A stretch of DNA of 64,000 bases from Burkholderia territorii (GTDB taxonomy: Bacteria; Pseudomonadota; Gammaproteobacteria; Burkholderiales; Burkholderiaceae): assembly GCF_902833055.1 (NCBI RefSeq), contig NZ_CADFEJ010000002.1, positions 186,001 through 250,000 of the forward strand. The letters run 5' to 3'. A model generated the notes under the pieces. The model was not told where the DNA came from, made no database searches, and saw only the letters and a program-made list of their open reading frames with translations. Shown here in pieces: positions 55,183 to 63,740 of this stretch (positions within the stretch are counted from its first letter, which is position 1; each line of letters begins with the position of its first letter). The position numbers and the translations under genes were made by a program.

Positions 55183-55194
55183 CGCGGCCTCCCG

Positions 55195-57273
55195 TTATCG
55201 TCCGCTGCCGAGCGCCTGCGCGGCCGGCATCGCTTCGTACGGCGTCTCGCGCACGGTCGGCTTCGACTCGCGACGCGCGCGCAGCACGGCGAGCAGGCCG
55301 TACACCGCGATCGCCACGACGACGAAGATGAACAGGCCGGCCAGCGCCGCATCGATGTAGTCGTTGAAGATGATTCGCTTCATCTGCGCGATCGACTTCG
55401 CCGGCGCGAGCACCTTGCCTTCGTCCACCGCCGCCTGCAGCTTCGCCGCGTGCGCGAGGAAGCTGACCTTCGGGTTCGCGTCGAAGATCTTCTGCCAGCC
55501 GGCCGTCAGCGTGCAGATCAGCAGCCATGCGGTCGGCACGATCGTCACCCATGCGTAGCGCTCGCGCTTCATCTTGAACAGCACGACGGTGCCGAGCACC
55601 AGCGCGATCGCGGCGAGCATCTGGTTCGAGATGCCGAACAGCGGCCACAGCGTGTTGATGCCGCCGAGCGGATCGACCACGCCCTGATACAGGAAGTAGC
55701 CCCACGCCGCGACGCACAGCGCGGTGGCGACCAGGTTCGCGGGCAGCGACTCGGTGCGCTTGAGCGCCGGATGGAACGTGCCGAGCAGGTCCTGCAGCAT
55801 GAAGCGGCCCGCGCGCGTGCCGGCGTCGACCGCCGTCAGGATGAACAGCGCCTCGAACAAAATCGCGAAGTGATACCAGAACGCCATCATCGCTTCGCCG
55901 CCGATCACTTGATGCAGGATGTGCGCCATGCCGACGGCCAGCGTCGGTGCGCCGCCCGCGCGCGCGATGATCGTCGTTTCGCCGACGGCCTTCGCGGTCT
56001 GCGTCAGCATGTCGGGCGTCAGTACGAAGCCCCATTGCGTGACCGTGTTCGCGACGGCTTCGGGCGTCGAGCCAAGCACGGCGGCCGGCGCGTTCATCGC
56101 GAAGTAGATTCCCGGCTCGATCACGCACGCGGCGACCAGCGCCATGATCGCGACGAACGATTCCATCAGCATCGCGCCGTAACCGATGAAGCGTGCGTTG
56201 GTTTCATTGTCGATCAGCTTGGGCGTCGTGCCCGACGAGATCAGCGCGTGGAAGCCCGACACCGCGCCGCATGCGATCGTGATGAACAGGAACGGGAACA
56301 GGTTGCCCGACCACACCGGGCCCGTGCCGTCGACGAACTTCGTCAGCGCGGGCATCTTCAGTTCCGGCGCGACGACCAGGATGCCGATCGCGAGGCCGAG
56401 GATCGTGCCGATCTTCAGGAACGTCGACAGGTAGTCGCGCGGCGCGAGCAGCAGCCACACCGGCAGCACCGATGCGACGAAGCCGTAGCCGATCAGGATC
56501 CATGTGAGCTGCGTGCCGCTGAACGTGAACCATGCGGCAAGCGTCGGCGAATCGTGCACGGTCTGGCCGAATGCGATCGACGCCATCAGCAGCACGAAGC
56601 CGATGATCGACACTTCGCCGATGCGGCCCGGACGTATGTAGCGCGTATAGACGCCCATGAACAGCGCGATCGGAATCGTCGCGGCGACGGTGAACGTGCC
56701 CCACGGCGAATTCGTTAGCGCCTTCACGACGATCAGCGCGAGCACCGCGAGGATGATCACCATGATCAGGAACGCGCCGAACAGCGCGATCACGCCGGGC
56801 ACCGTGCCGAGCTCCATCTTGACGAGGTCGCCGAGCGAGCGTCCGTCGCGGCGCGTCGAGATAAACAGGACGATGAAGTCCTGCACCGCGCCGGCGAACA
56901 CGACGCCGGCCAGGATCCACAGCATGCCGGGCGTATAGCCCATCTGCGCGGCAAGCACCGGCCCGACGAGCGGCCCGGCGCCGGCGATCGCGGCGAAGTG
57001 ATGGCCGAACAGCACGTACTTGTTGGTCGGCACGTAGTCGAGGCCGTCGTTGTACTTGACCGCCGGCGTCATCCGCAGCCCGTCAAGCTGCATGACCTTG
57101 CTGGCGATGAAACGGCTGTAGAAGCGATATGCGATCAGATATACGCAGACCGCGGCGATCACGATCCATAGCGCGCTGACGCGTTCGCCGTGCGCGAGTG
57201 CGATCGTCCCGAACGCGAATGCGCCGAGTAGCGCGACCGCGATCCAGAGCAGGGTACTGGAAGCCCGATTCAT
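55195..57273 (-). CDS. cstA: Carbon starvation protein CstA (pyruvate/peptide transporter)
   Basis: A 692-residue inner-membrane transporter with about 16-18 hydrophobic segments. Family stretches include YVPTNKYVLFGHHFAAIAGA, GPLVGPVLAAQMGY and VFAGAVQDFIVLFISTR. In E. coli CstA imports pyruvate and has been linked to peptide use under carbon limitation. The next gene encodes its YbdD partner. Upstream DNA carries TACGTA-type repeats that may be regulatory. The start ATG at 57273 is the first in frame. Confidence 0.95.
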   Translation of the reverse strand: MNRASSTLLWIAVALLGAFAFGTIALAHGERVSALWIVIAAVCVYLIAYRFYSRFIASKVMQLDGLRMTPAVKYNDGLDYVPTNKYVLFGHHFAAIAGAGPLVGPVLAAQMGYTPGMLWILAGVVFAGAVQDFIVLFISTRRDGRSLGDLVKMELGTVPGVIALFGAFLIMVIILAVLALIVVKALTNSPWGTFTVAATIPIALFMGVYTRYIRPGRIGEVSIIGFVLLMASIAFGQTVHDSPTLAAWFTFSGTQLTWILIGYGFVASVLPVWLLLAPRDYLSTFLKIGTILGLAIGILVVAPELKMPALTKFVDGTGPVWSGNLFPFLFITIACGAVSGFHALISSGTTPKLIDNETNARFIGYGAMLMESFVAIMALVAACVIEPGIYFAMNAPAAVLGSTPEAVANTVTQWGFVLTPDMLTQTAKAVGETTIIARAGGAPTLAVGMAHILHQVIGGEAMMAFWYHFAILFEALFILTAVDAGTRAGRFMLQDLLGTFHPALKRTESLPANLVATALCVAAWGYFLYQGVVDPLGGINTLWPLFGISNQMLAAIALVLGTVVLFKMKRERYAWVTIVPTAWLLICTLTAGWQKIFDANPKVSFLAHAAKLQAAVDEGKVLAPAKSIAQMKRIIFNDYIDAALAGLFIFVVVAIAVYGLLAVLRARRESKPTVRETPYEAMPAAQALGSGR

Positions 57274-57421
57274 GGCGTCTCCTGGTCTCCAATGTGTTTT
57301 TTGAGTGGATCCGGCGTGGCGCCGAACCCGCGTGACGTCGATGCGTCATGCCGCATCTTGCGGAAGACACGGCCGTGGGCCGTAGTATTCCGTGCGACGG
57401 GGGAGGCTTACAAGCGCACAA

Positions 57422-57453
57422 CTACGTATGCGAGGCTACGTAGAATTACGTAG
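57422..57453. repeat. TACGTA-type repeats upstream of cstA
   Basis: CTACGTA at 57422-57428 and 57436-57442 and TACGTAG at 57447-57453 occur within 32 bases, 150-180 bases before cstA. Each is palindromic at its core. They look like binding sites for a regulator of cstA, or of the PRC-barrel gene upstream on the same strand; this is inference. Confidence 0.55.
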
Positions 57454-57556
57454 AAAGGGGGCAAGGCCGGGAAACGCGTCCGTGGCAAATCCATGCCCGG
57501 CCGGACACTTGCCGCGATTAACCGCGCCCGGCGCATGGTGCGCCGGGCCATATGGA

Positions 57557-57985
57557 TCAGTGCTTGTCGTCGAGCTTCTTCGGCTTCGGCGGCGTCGGCA
57601 CCTTCGCGTACTGGAACGCCGGCGTCGCCTTCAGCGCGTCCTTCGTCGCGCCCGGCAGATAGATATTGCCGTTGCGCACGTCGAGCGACGCGATCGGCAC
57701 CGCGACGTCGTGTGCCGCGACACCCAGGAAGCCGCCGGCCGACACGATCGCGGCCGACACCGAGCCGTCAGGCGCGACGATCAGGTCGCGCACCGTGCCG
57801 ACTTTCTGATTCTGGTCGTTGTACACGGCCTTGCCGAGTACGCTCTTCTTCACGCTCCAGCCCTCGAGCAGCGCCTGCGATTGCTCGACGGTGACGCTGA
57901 GCGGCTGGGCGCCCGCGATCTGCGCATGCGCGCTGATGCTCGAAACGAGAGCGGCGGCTGCGACGATTGTCTTGGTGAAAGCCAT
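57557..57985 (-). CDS. Secreted PRC-barrel protein
   Basis: A 142-residue exported protein. A signal peptide (MAFTKTIVAAAALVSSISAHA) precedes a PRC-barrel domain, seen in LGKAVYNDQNQKVGTVRDLIVAPDG and AAHDVAVPIASLDVRNGNIYLP. Such domains bind RNA or protein partners; exported forms occur in Burkholderiaceae with no fixed role. The lysine/proline-rich tail is unusual. Confidence 0.85.
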   Translation of the reverse strand: MAFTKTIVAAAALVSSISAHAQIAGAQPLSVTVEQSQALLEGWSVKKSVLGKAVYNDQNQKVGTVRDLIVAPDGSVSAAIVSAGGFLGVAAHDVAVPIASLDVRNGNIYLPGATKDALKATPAFQYAKVPTPPKPKKLDDKH

Positions 57986-58280
57986 GCTGATTGAACTCCG
58001 GTTAGGTTGTTGTTGGTGCCGGGAGCGAAGCGGCGCGTGTGCAGCGGAGAATCGGTGAGCACCCCGCGCTTCGTCGATGCAGCAGCAGCCGGCCGCGCCG
58101 CCGCTGCGTGTGTGCGCAACGAGCCCGGACGGGACGCGTCGGACAGCGCAACACGGATGTCATGGTAGCGCCAGTCGAGAAGTGCTGCCTTCAGGCTGCA
58201 TCGCGCGACGGCGTACGCCATTGAACGAAGATCAATGTCGGCGCAGATAATGCCGAGGGAGGTCCGGAATCAGACGGTGC

Positions 58281-58988
58281 TCAGTGTTTCTCCAGCAGCT
58301 TGCGGGACGAGAACAATTCGGCATCGCTACGGATGCCGAGCTTGCGATACGCCGATTGCTTTTGCGTGCTGATGGTCTTGCGACTGCGGGAAAACTTCAA
58401 TGCGATATCGGATACCGACATGCCCGCGAGATAGCAGCGCAGCACCTCGTGCTCGCGCGGGCTCAGGCGCGGGTCGAAGGCAAATTCCGATTCGGCCGTC
58501 GTTGCGTCGCCGCCGGGCGCGGGTTTCGGCACCGCGAGGCTCTGCACGGACGTCGCACTTGCCGTCACCCTGTCGGCCAGTTCGGCACTGATGTACGACC
58601 GTCCCTTTGCAACCACTCGAATCGCATGCACCAGTTCGCGCAGATTTTCGCTTTTGCCGAAGAATCCGAGCGCGCCGGCGCGCATGGTCATGCTGACGGT
58701 CGCGGGCGTGTCGCTGCTCGAGGTCATCAGGATCCTGCACTCCGGAAAGCGCGTACTCAGCAGCTTGACGAGATTGAGGCCGTCGATTTCGTCGGGGCCG
58801 AGCGTATAGTCGAGCAGCACGACGTCCGCACGATTCGACTCGAGCCAGCTGATCAGGTCGCGCGATCTTGCAAAGCTCGCCGCAACTTCGATGCCGGTCT
58901 TCTCCGTCAGATAACTGGCGATCCCGTGCTGGACGACGGCATGGTCGTCCACGATCACGACGCGGATCGGCTGGAGCTCTGGTCTCAT
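58281..58988 (-). CDS. RcsB-like response regulator (first of two)
   Basis: A 235-residue two-component response regulator. The receiver (about residues 7-125) has VIVDDHAVVQ and the phosphoacceptor D60 in VVLLDYTLG, with the conserved lysine in FFGKSE. The C-terminal LuxR/NarL helix-turn-helix is LSPREHEVLRCYLAGMSVS and SRSRKTISTQKQSAYRKLGI, of the RcsB subtype. It lies 740 bases from the hybrid kinase gene on the same strand. Confidence 0.9.
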   Translation of the reverse strand: MRPELQPIRVVIVDDHAVVQHGIASYLTEKTGIEVAASFARSRDLISWLESNRADVVLLDYTLGPDEIDGLNLVKLLSTRFPECRILMTSSSDTPATVSMTMRAGALGFFGKSENLRELVHAIRVVAKGRSYISAELADRVTASATSVQSLAVPKPAPGGDATTAESEFAFDPRLSPREHEVLRCYLAGMSVSDIALKFSRSRKTISTQKQSAYRKLGIRSDAELFSSRKLLEKH

Positions 58989-59729
58989 TGCTACCCCTTT
59001 TTTCTCTCTGGCGATACGGCTCTCAACGGTCGGCCTTTCTTGTTGTCGTGGCCAACCGGAACGGATGATCTGAATTAGCTTACCGGCTTTCTGGATAATT
59101 TTTAACCCCGCCAGCTAAACAGCCGATGGGCGCGCAGCAGTGGCACAATCCGGAGCGGCGTTCGTGATGGCTCAACATGGGGAATTCGCACGAGCGTGGT
59201 GTCATCGCGGGCCGATGATCTTGCTGAGAACCGTGCTCGGCTGGGGATGGACACGCAGCAGGTCACAATGCCAGCGATCGCCCGCGCGTCTGGCCGTACG
59301 CACCTTCGCTGACGTGCATTGGCGTCGGCTTGAATTTCGCGAAAGCGGAAAGCACGTCAGGGCCGTGCCTTCGTTTCTCGATGCGATGCGTCAAATCGGC
59401 AGCCGCGCTACTGATAAGTCGATGACGTATCGTCGACCTACTCACACAACGCGTTGATGCCGGGAAGATCGAGTGGGCGCCGACCGGACGGACGAGCACC
59501 GATATATCTCAGTTTCGCGACGGCATCCTTGTCGACAAACCAGGCCATGCCGTCTGGCCCGTGATGGATGTCAGCGATACCGGCGTCGGCATCCCCGATT
59601 ATGATGCGTCGCATATTCGAGTCGTGACAGCGCGTCGGGCAATCGCCGTATGAGCTGCTGTGGACGAGGTCTGTCGACCTGCGTCGTTCAACACCCGGTC
59701 CGGCATACGTACGCGGAAACCATATTCGG
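58989..59729. other. Long intergenic region before the hybrid kinase gene
   Basis: About 740 bases with no intact gene. It includes a degenerate stretch with a beta-propeller-like motif at 59438-59614. The sequence is less GC-rich than its surroundings. Promoter of the regulator gene at 58988 is expected here. Confidence 0.55.
59438..59614 (-). pseudogene. Possible remnant of a streptogramin-lyase-like propeller
   Basis: The minus-strand reading from an ATG at 59614 includes ADIHHGPDGMAWFVDKDAVAKLRYIG, which follows the GPDG-x-x-WF pattern of virginiamycin B lyase blades. It is only about 58 codons long and ends at 59438, so it would be a decayed fragment. The upstream frame is not coding-like. 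This is a weak call. Confidence 0.25.
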
Positions 59730-62102
59730 CTACCTTTTCTCCTGATCCACGTCGTGCAGTTCGAGAAGGCGCGATTCGACATTCGACGCGACGTTGGCGA
59801 TATCGCTCAGTCTGGCCAGATGCGACGCACCCGTGATGCGGTGCGCGGCACGCGCTGCTCCCGAGAAATCACGCGACAGCAAGCCGTTGACGAGCGCATC
59901 GAGATCCTTCGCCACCTCGCGATCATAGACCGCGCCGAGATCGACGGCCTTGGCAGCAGTTGGCGGCGGCGGCGCCACGTCTTTATACGTCGGACACCAC
60001 ATTGCGATCAGCTGCCGCAACGTTTCGAGCCGCAGCGGCTTGCCCAGCACGCCGTCCATACCGCTGTCGAGGCAGCGCTCGCGATGCGCGTCCCCGGACG
60101 CAGCGGAAATTGCGATGATGGGAACGTGTCGGGCTTCGCGTGCCGACTCGTCCTGACGGATCATCTTCGCGAGTGCATGGCCGTCGATGTCCGGCAGCTC
60201 GCCATCGAGCAATACGAGATCGACACGGCCTTGCGTCAGGCGCAGCATCGCGGCCTCGCCCGTACCGGCGACGATGCCGACGCAACCGAGCTCCTCGCAT
60301 TGCTGCTGCAGCGCGAACTGGACGGCCTCGTGATCGTCGACGATGAGGATGCGCGGCAAGTCAGGATGTACGTCTTCAGGATGCGGGTCGACCAGCACGG
60401 GCGTCGATGTGGCAGGCTGCGCCGGCAACGGCTCGTCCACGATCGCGACAGGCAATCGAACCGTCATCGTCGTTTCGACGTGCGGCTCGCTTTGGACGGT
60501 GATCGTCCCATGCATCAACGCGACGAGTTCACGGCAGATCGCAAGGCCAAGCCCGCTGCCTTTGACTTCGTGTTGAAGCGAGCCGGGCACTTGCCAGTAT
60601 GCGTCGAAGATGTGTGCGAGCCGTTCGGGCGCAATGCCGATGCCGGTATCGCGCACTTCGAGGATCAGCGTGCCACTTTGCCCGCGATGGCCGGGCACAT
60701 GCTCCACACGCAACGTCACCGAGCCCGCGGATGTGAATTTGATTGCGTTGACGAGAAGATTCAGCACGATCTGGCGAACACGGACCGGATCGATTACAAC
60801 ACGCGTTGCCGCCGGACAATCAAAGTCGAGCACCAGCGCGAGCCTCTTCTCCTCGGCACGCCAGCGCACCATGTCGACCGTATGTCGAGCCCACGACTCG
60901 AGCTCGACCGCCTGGGTGGCAAGCCCGACGTTGCGCGATTCGAGACGAGAATATTCGAGGATATCGTCCAGCAGCGTCAGAAGTGTCTCGGATGCCGAGA
61001 TCGCGGCATCCGCCCGATTCGCCTGTTGCCCGGTCAAGTGCGAGCGCTGCAGCAATTCCAGCGACGACAGGATCGTATGCATCGGCGTGCGGATTTCGTG
61101 ACTGACGAACGCGAGAAACTTCGCCTTGTCGCGCTCGCTGCGGATCGCGGCCATGCGTGACTTCCACGACAGGCAGGCGAGCGCCGCCAACGCCAGCAGC
61201 GCGACGGCGATCGCCAGCACCTGCGGCGCCCGGTAATGCAGGATCGAACGGATCGTCGGCTTGCCGTAGTCCGCCATTTCGACCCAGTCGCGGGTGATCT
61301 CCGCCGTCTCGCTCACGGGAATGGCCGCGAGCGACTTGTCGATGATCGATGCAAGGATCGGGAGGTCGGCCCGCGTGAGCATCGCCAGCGATACGGGGCG
61401 GTCCGCAAGCATCCCCGACATGTATAACTGGCCGGGAAACTGCCGCTGCACGATCGGCAGAATCGTGACGTCGACGCCAAGCGCGGCATCGGCTTCGCCG
61501 TTGGCGACCGCCGCGAGCGCGAGCTCCTCGGTATCGAAGGTGAGCACGTCGAGCATCACGCCGCTGTTGCGGGTGAAATACTCGACTGCGCCGCGCCCCT
61601 TGATCGCGACACGCTTGCCCTCGAGCCGCTTCAGATTGAAGATCATCGCGGAGTTGTTGCGCGTGACGGCAGTCAGGCGCCCCACCAGATAGGGCGCGCT
61701 GACGAGCGCACCGGCGCCGACGCGGTCCGGCACCAGTTCGCGCCACACGCCCGGCAGCAGATCGACCTTACCCGAAGCAAGCGCATCGTACGCGTGGCCC
61801 CATTCCGTGCCAGGCACTGTCTCGAACGTCAGCCCCGTCATTTTCGAGATTGCGTTCAGGTACCCCGCGACGAGGCCGGCATGGTTGCCGTTGCGCATGT
61901 ATTCGATCGGACGCCAGTTTGCCTCGACCGCGATATGAACCACAGGGTGCGCGCGCATCCACCGAAGCTCGTCGTCGGTGAAGGTTGGCTTCCAGCAGGC
62001 CGTCGCGCCGCTAGCGGGGAGCGACGACGCGAGGAGCCAAACAAATATTGCGCGCCAAAGCAGGCGCGGCGCGTTGCAGAACGCGACGGGACGTCCTTCC
62101 AT
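59730..62102 (-). CDS. BvgS/EvgS-like hybrid sensor histidine kinase
   Basis: A 790-residue hybrid kinase. A signal segment (about residues 10-33) is followed by a periplasmic solute-binding (SBP_bac_3) domain (about 45-275), a membrane helix (293-313), HisKA with phosphoacceptor H335 in FLAFVSHEIRTPM, an HATPase with DTGIGI and GSGLGL, a receiver (about 588-700; VLLDGELPDIDG) and an HPt (about 705-785; HRITGAS). This is the BvgS/EvgS plan with one binding domain rather than two. It lies between two RcsB-like regulators on the same strand, its likely phosphorelay partners. Confidence 0.93.
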   Translation of the reverse strand: MEGRPVAFCNAPRLLWRAIFVWLLASSLPASGATACWKPTFTDDELRWMRAHPVVHIAVEANWRPIEYMRNGNHAGLVAGYLNAISKMTGLTFETVPGTEWGHAYDALASGKVDLLPGVWRELVPDRVGAGALVSAPYLVGRLTAVTRNNSAMIFNLKRLEGKRVAIKGRGAVEYFTRNSGVMLDVLTFDTEELALAAVANGEADAALGVDVTILPIVQRQFPGQLYMSGMLADRPVSLAMLTRADLPILASIIDKSLAAIPVSETAEITRDWVEMADYGKPTIRSILHYRAPQVLAIAVALLALAALACLSWKSRMAAIRSERDKAKFLAFVSHEIRTPMHTILSSLELLQRSHLTGQQANRADAAISASETLLTLLDDILEYSRLESRNVGLATQAVELESWARHTVDMVRWRAEEKRLALVLDFDCPAATRVVIDPVRVRQIVLNLLVNAIKFTSAGSVTLRVEHVPGHRGQSGTLILEVRDTGIGIAPERLAHIFDAYWQVPGSLQHEVKGSGLGLAICRELVALMHGTITVQSEPHVETTMTVRLPVAIVDEPLPAQPATSTPVLVDPHPEDVHPDLPRILIVDDHEAVQFALQQQCEELGCVGIVAGTGEAAMLRLTQGRVDLVLLDGELPDIDGHALAKMIRQDESAREARHVPIIAISAASGDAHRERCLDSGMDGVLGKPLRLETLRQLIAMWCPTYKDVAPPPPTAAKAVDLGAVYDREVAKDLDALVNGLLSRDFSGAARAAHRITGASHLARLSDIANVASNVESRLLELHDVDQEKR

Positions 62103-62239
62103 GTACGGTACGGCGGCCGGAGCATGTGCATCGGTGACCGTGCATGCGTGCGCCGTCGGTGGCTGATTGCAGATGCATCGACTCTATCCGACGATACGGA
62201 AATCGCCCGTTCATCCGTTCCAATTTCAGACAGATGCTC

Positions 62240-62254
62240 TAGGAATTGTCCTAA
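62240..62254. promoter_or_regulatory. RcsB-box-like site upstream of the hybrid kinase gene
   Basis: TAGGAATTGTCCTAA; its complement TTAGGACAATTCCTA matches the enterobacterial RcsAB box (TAAGAATATTCCTA) at 11 of 14 positions. It lies 138 bases before the kinase start. Two relatives are at 63075 and 63221. Confidence 0.65.
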
Positions 62255-62350
62255 TTTTTCCAGCCGAGCAATTGGATTCGGACCTGCGAAATCGTGCGCC
62301 GGACGGTGACGCGCGGTGCGGGAGCTCGAGCACAGCCGCTCATTGACGCG

Positions 62351-63007
62351 CTAATAGATGTCCGGCAGCACGCGTTGTGACGTGTACACGACCTGATATA
62401 GCTCGGCGTCCCGCTCGACACCGAGCTTTTGCATGGCCGTGGATTTCTGCAAGCTGATGGTCTGCTTGGTGCGATTCAATCGCGCAGCGATTTCACCGAC
62501 CGACATTCCCGATATATAAAGCCGCAAAACTTCGAGTTCGTTCCTGGTCAGATCCCGAGGTTTGCGCCCGTCGTTCGCCTCGTTCAGCAAGCGGCGCACG
62601 GTCGGCGAGCAATAGGTCTCGCCGCGATGGACGGCCCGGATGGCGGCAACCAGATGCCTCGTGTCGTCGCCCTTGCCGACAACTGCCTTGACGCCTGCGC
62701 CAATCAGTTTCTCCGTCAGATTCCTGCCGCTCAGCGCGGTGAACACGATGATCGGAAGATCCGGAAAGTGCGACCGCAGGTAAGTCAACATGGTGAAGCC
62801 GTCGTTGTACTTGCCGTCCGGCATATCGAAATCGGTCACCAGAACATCGCACGCATTCCGGGAAAGCAACTCGACGATCCCGGTGGAGTCGCTGGCCTCT
62901 CCGACGATGCGAAAGTCTCTCAGGTTCTGCAACGCCGCTCTTATGCCGGCAAGAATTGACGGATGATCGTCGGCAATGAGTATGTTGATACGTGTATCGG
63001 GAGGCAT
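62351..63007 (-). CDS. RcsB-like response regulator (second of two)
   Basis: A 218-residue response regulator. The receiver has ILIADDHPSILAGI and phosphoacceptor D59 in VLVTDFDMPDG. The C-terminal helix-turn-helix, LTRNELEVLRLYISGMSVG and LNRTKQTISLQKSTAMQKLG, is close to RcsB. It precedes the hybrid kinase gene by 248 bases on the same strand. An RcsB-box-like site lies about 68 bases before its start, so autoregulation is plausible. Confidence 0.9.
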   Translation of the reverse strand: MPPDTRINILIADDHPSILAGIRAALQNLRDFRIVGEASDSTGIVELLSRNACDVLVTDFDMPDGKYNDGFTMLTYLRSHFPDLPIIVFTALSGRNLTEKLIGAGVKAVVGKGDDTRHLVAAIRAVHRGETYCSPTVRRLLNEANDGRKPRDLTRNELEVLRLYISGMSVGEIAARLNRTKQTISLQKSTAMQKLGVERDAELYQVVYTSQRVLPDIY

Positions 63008-63074
63008 GGAGGCTCCCCTCCAAATCAGTTCACCAAGTCTGATCGAATCTGGAGGATATGAACGATGTCGAATA

Positions 63075-63089
63075 CGGGAATCGTCCTAA
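63075..63089. promoter_or_regulatory. RcsB-box-like site upstream of the second regulator
   Basis: CGGGAATCGTCCTAA differs from the 62240 copy at three of 15 bases. It lies 68-82 bases before the response regulator start. Confidence 0.6.
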
Positions 63090-63220
63090 GTTGTAGTGTT
63101 CATATCACATTCCCGCGAGGTACACCGCGGTGACGTTGAAGGAATCCGGTCGGCTGTTCGAGCAGATTCATTCACGCTCGCGATTGTCGACATGATGTCC
63201 TTGACCGCGTCGGCTAAACA

Positions 63221-63235
63221 TAGGAACCGTCCTAA
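63221..63235. promoter_or_regulatory. Third RcsB-box-like site
   Basis: TAGGAACCGTCCTAA differs from the 62240 copy at two of 15 bases. It lies about 210 bases before the second regulator gene and upstream of the orphan region that follows, so its target is unclear. Confidence 0.55.
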
Positions 63236-63506
63236 AAATTCCCGCGTCGAACCATTCGGGCACGACTGCCTCCATTTTTTTGAACTGGCAGGAGCGAAAC
63301 AGTGTTCGCATTCCAAACCTCAGGCGCAAGCGCCGGTAGATCATGATATCCGGTCGGGATTAACTGCATGGGCACGGACTACCGCATCAGCGTATCGTCC
63401 GCCTTCGCCTTGGCAATTGCTGCCTCAACCGATAGTCGTATCTCGATCCGACGCTCGATCTACCGCGTCGTCACGATTCGCACGAGTGCGGCTGCGGCGG
63501 CAATAC
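63236..63506. other. Low-GC stretch without a convincing gene
   Basis: Several short frames cross this interval on both strands but none shows the third-position G/C bias or domain patterns of the real genes. The base composition is lower in GC than the rest of the window. Confidence 0.5.
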
Positions 63507-63692
63507 TCAAAAGCACCGCGCAAAACCTGACTTGTCAGATGGAAATATGACGTCCACGTCTGCATACTGGTTTTCGTCGCACCACAATTTATCGAGAACA
63601 CTGGTCGATCGTCCTGCAGCTTTCCCAGCGGGAGCAATGCCGGAGATGCGTTTTTCTGTAACCGGACGCACCTCCAGGTGCAACACATTCAT
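63507..63692 (-). CDS. Possible small hypothetical protein
   Basis: A 61-residue reading from an ATG at 63692 (MNVLHLEVRPVTEKRISGI) to a stop at 63507, with GGAGTGCGG before the start. Its codon use is less GC-biased than neighbours, and no family was recognised. It may be a short foreign gene or chance. Confidence 0.3.
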   Translation of the reverse strand: MNVLHLEVRPVTEKRISGIAPAGKAAGRSTSVLDKLWCDENQYADVDVIFPSDKSGFARCF

Positions 63693-63740
63693 GTTCCGCA
63701 CTCCGGCTCGCAAGCCGGAAATGGAGTGAAATCACTAACA

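Noticed and set aside
59140-59457. Plus-strand 105-codon frame in the gap before the hybrid kinase gene
   Set aside because: No ribosome site, no coding bias and no family pattern were seen.
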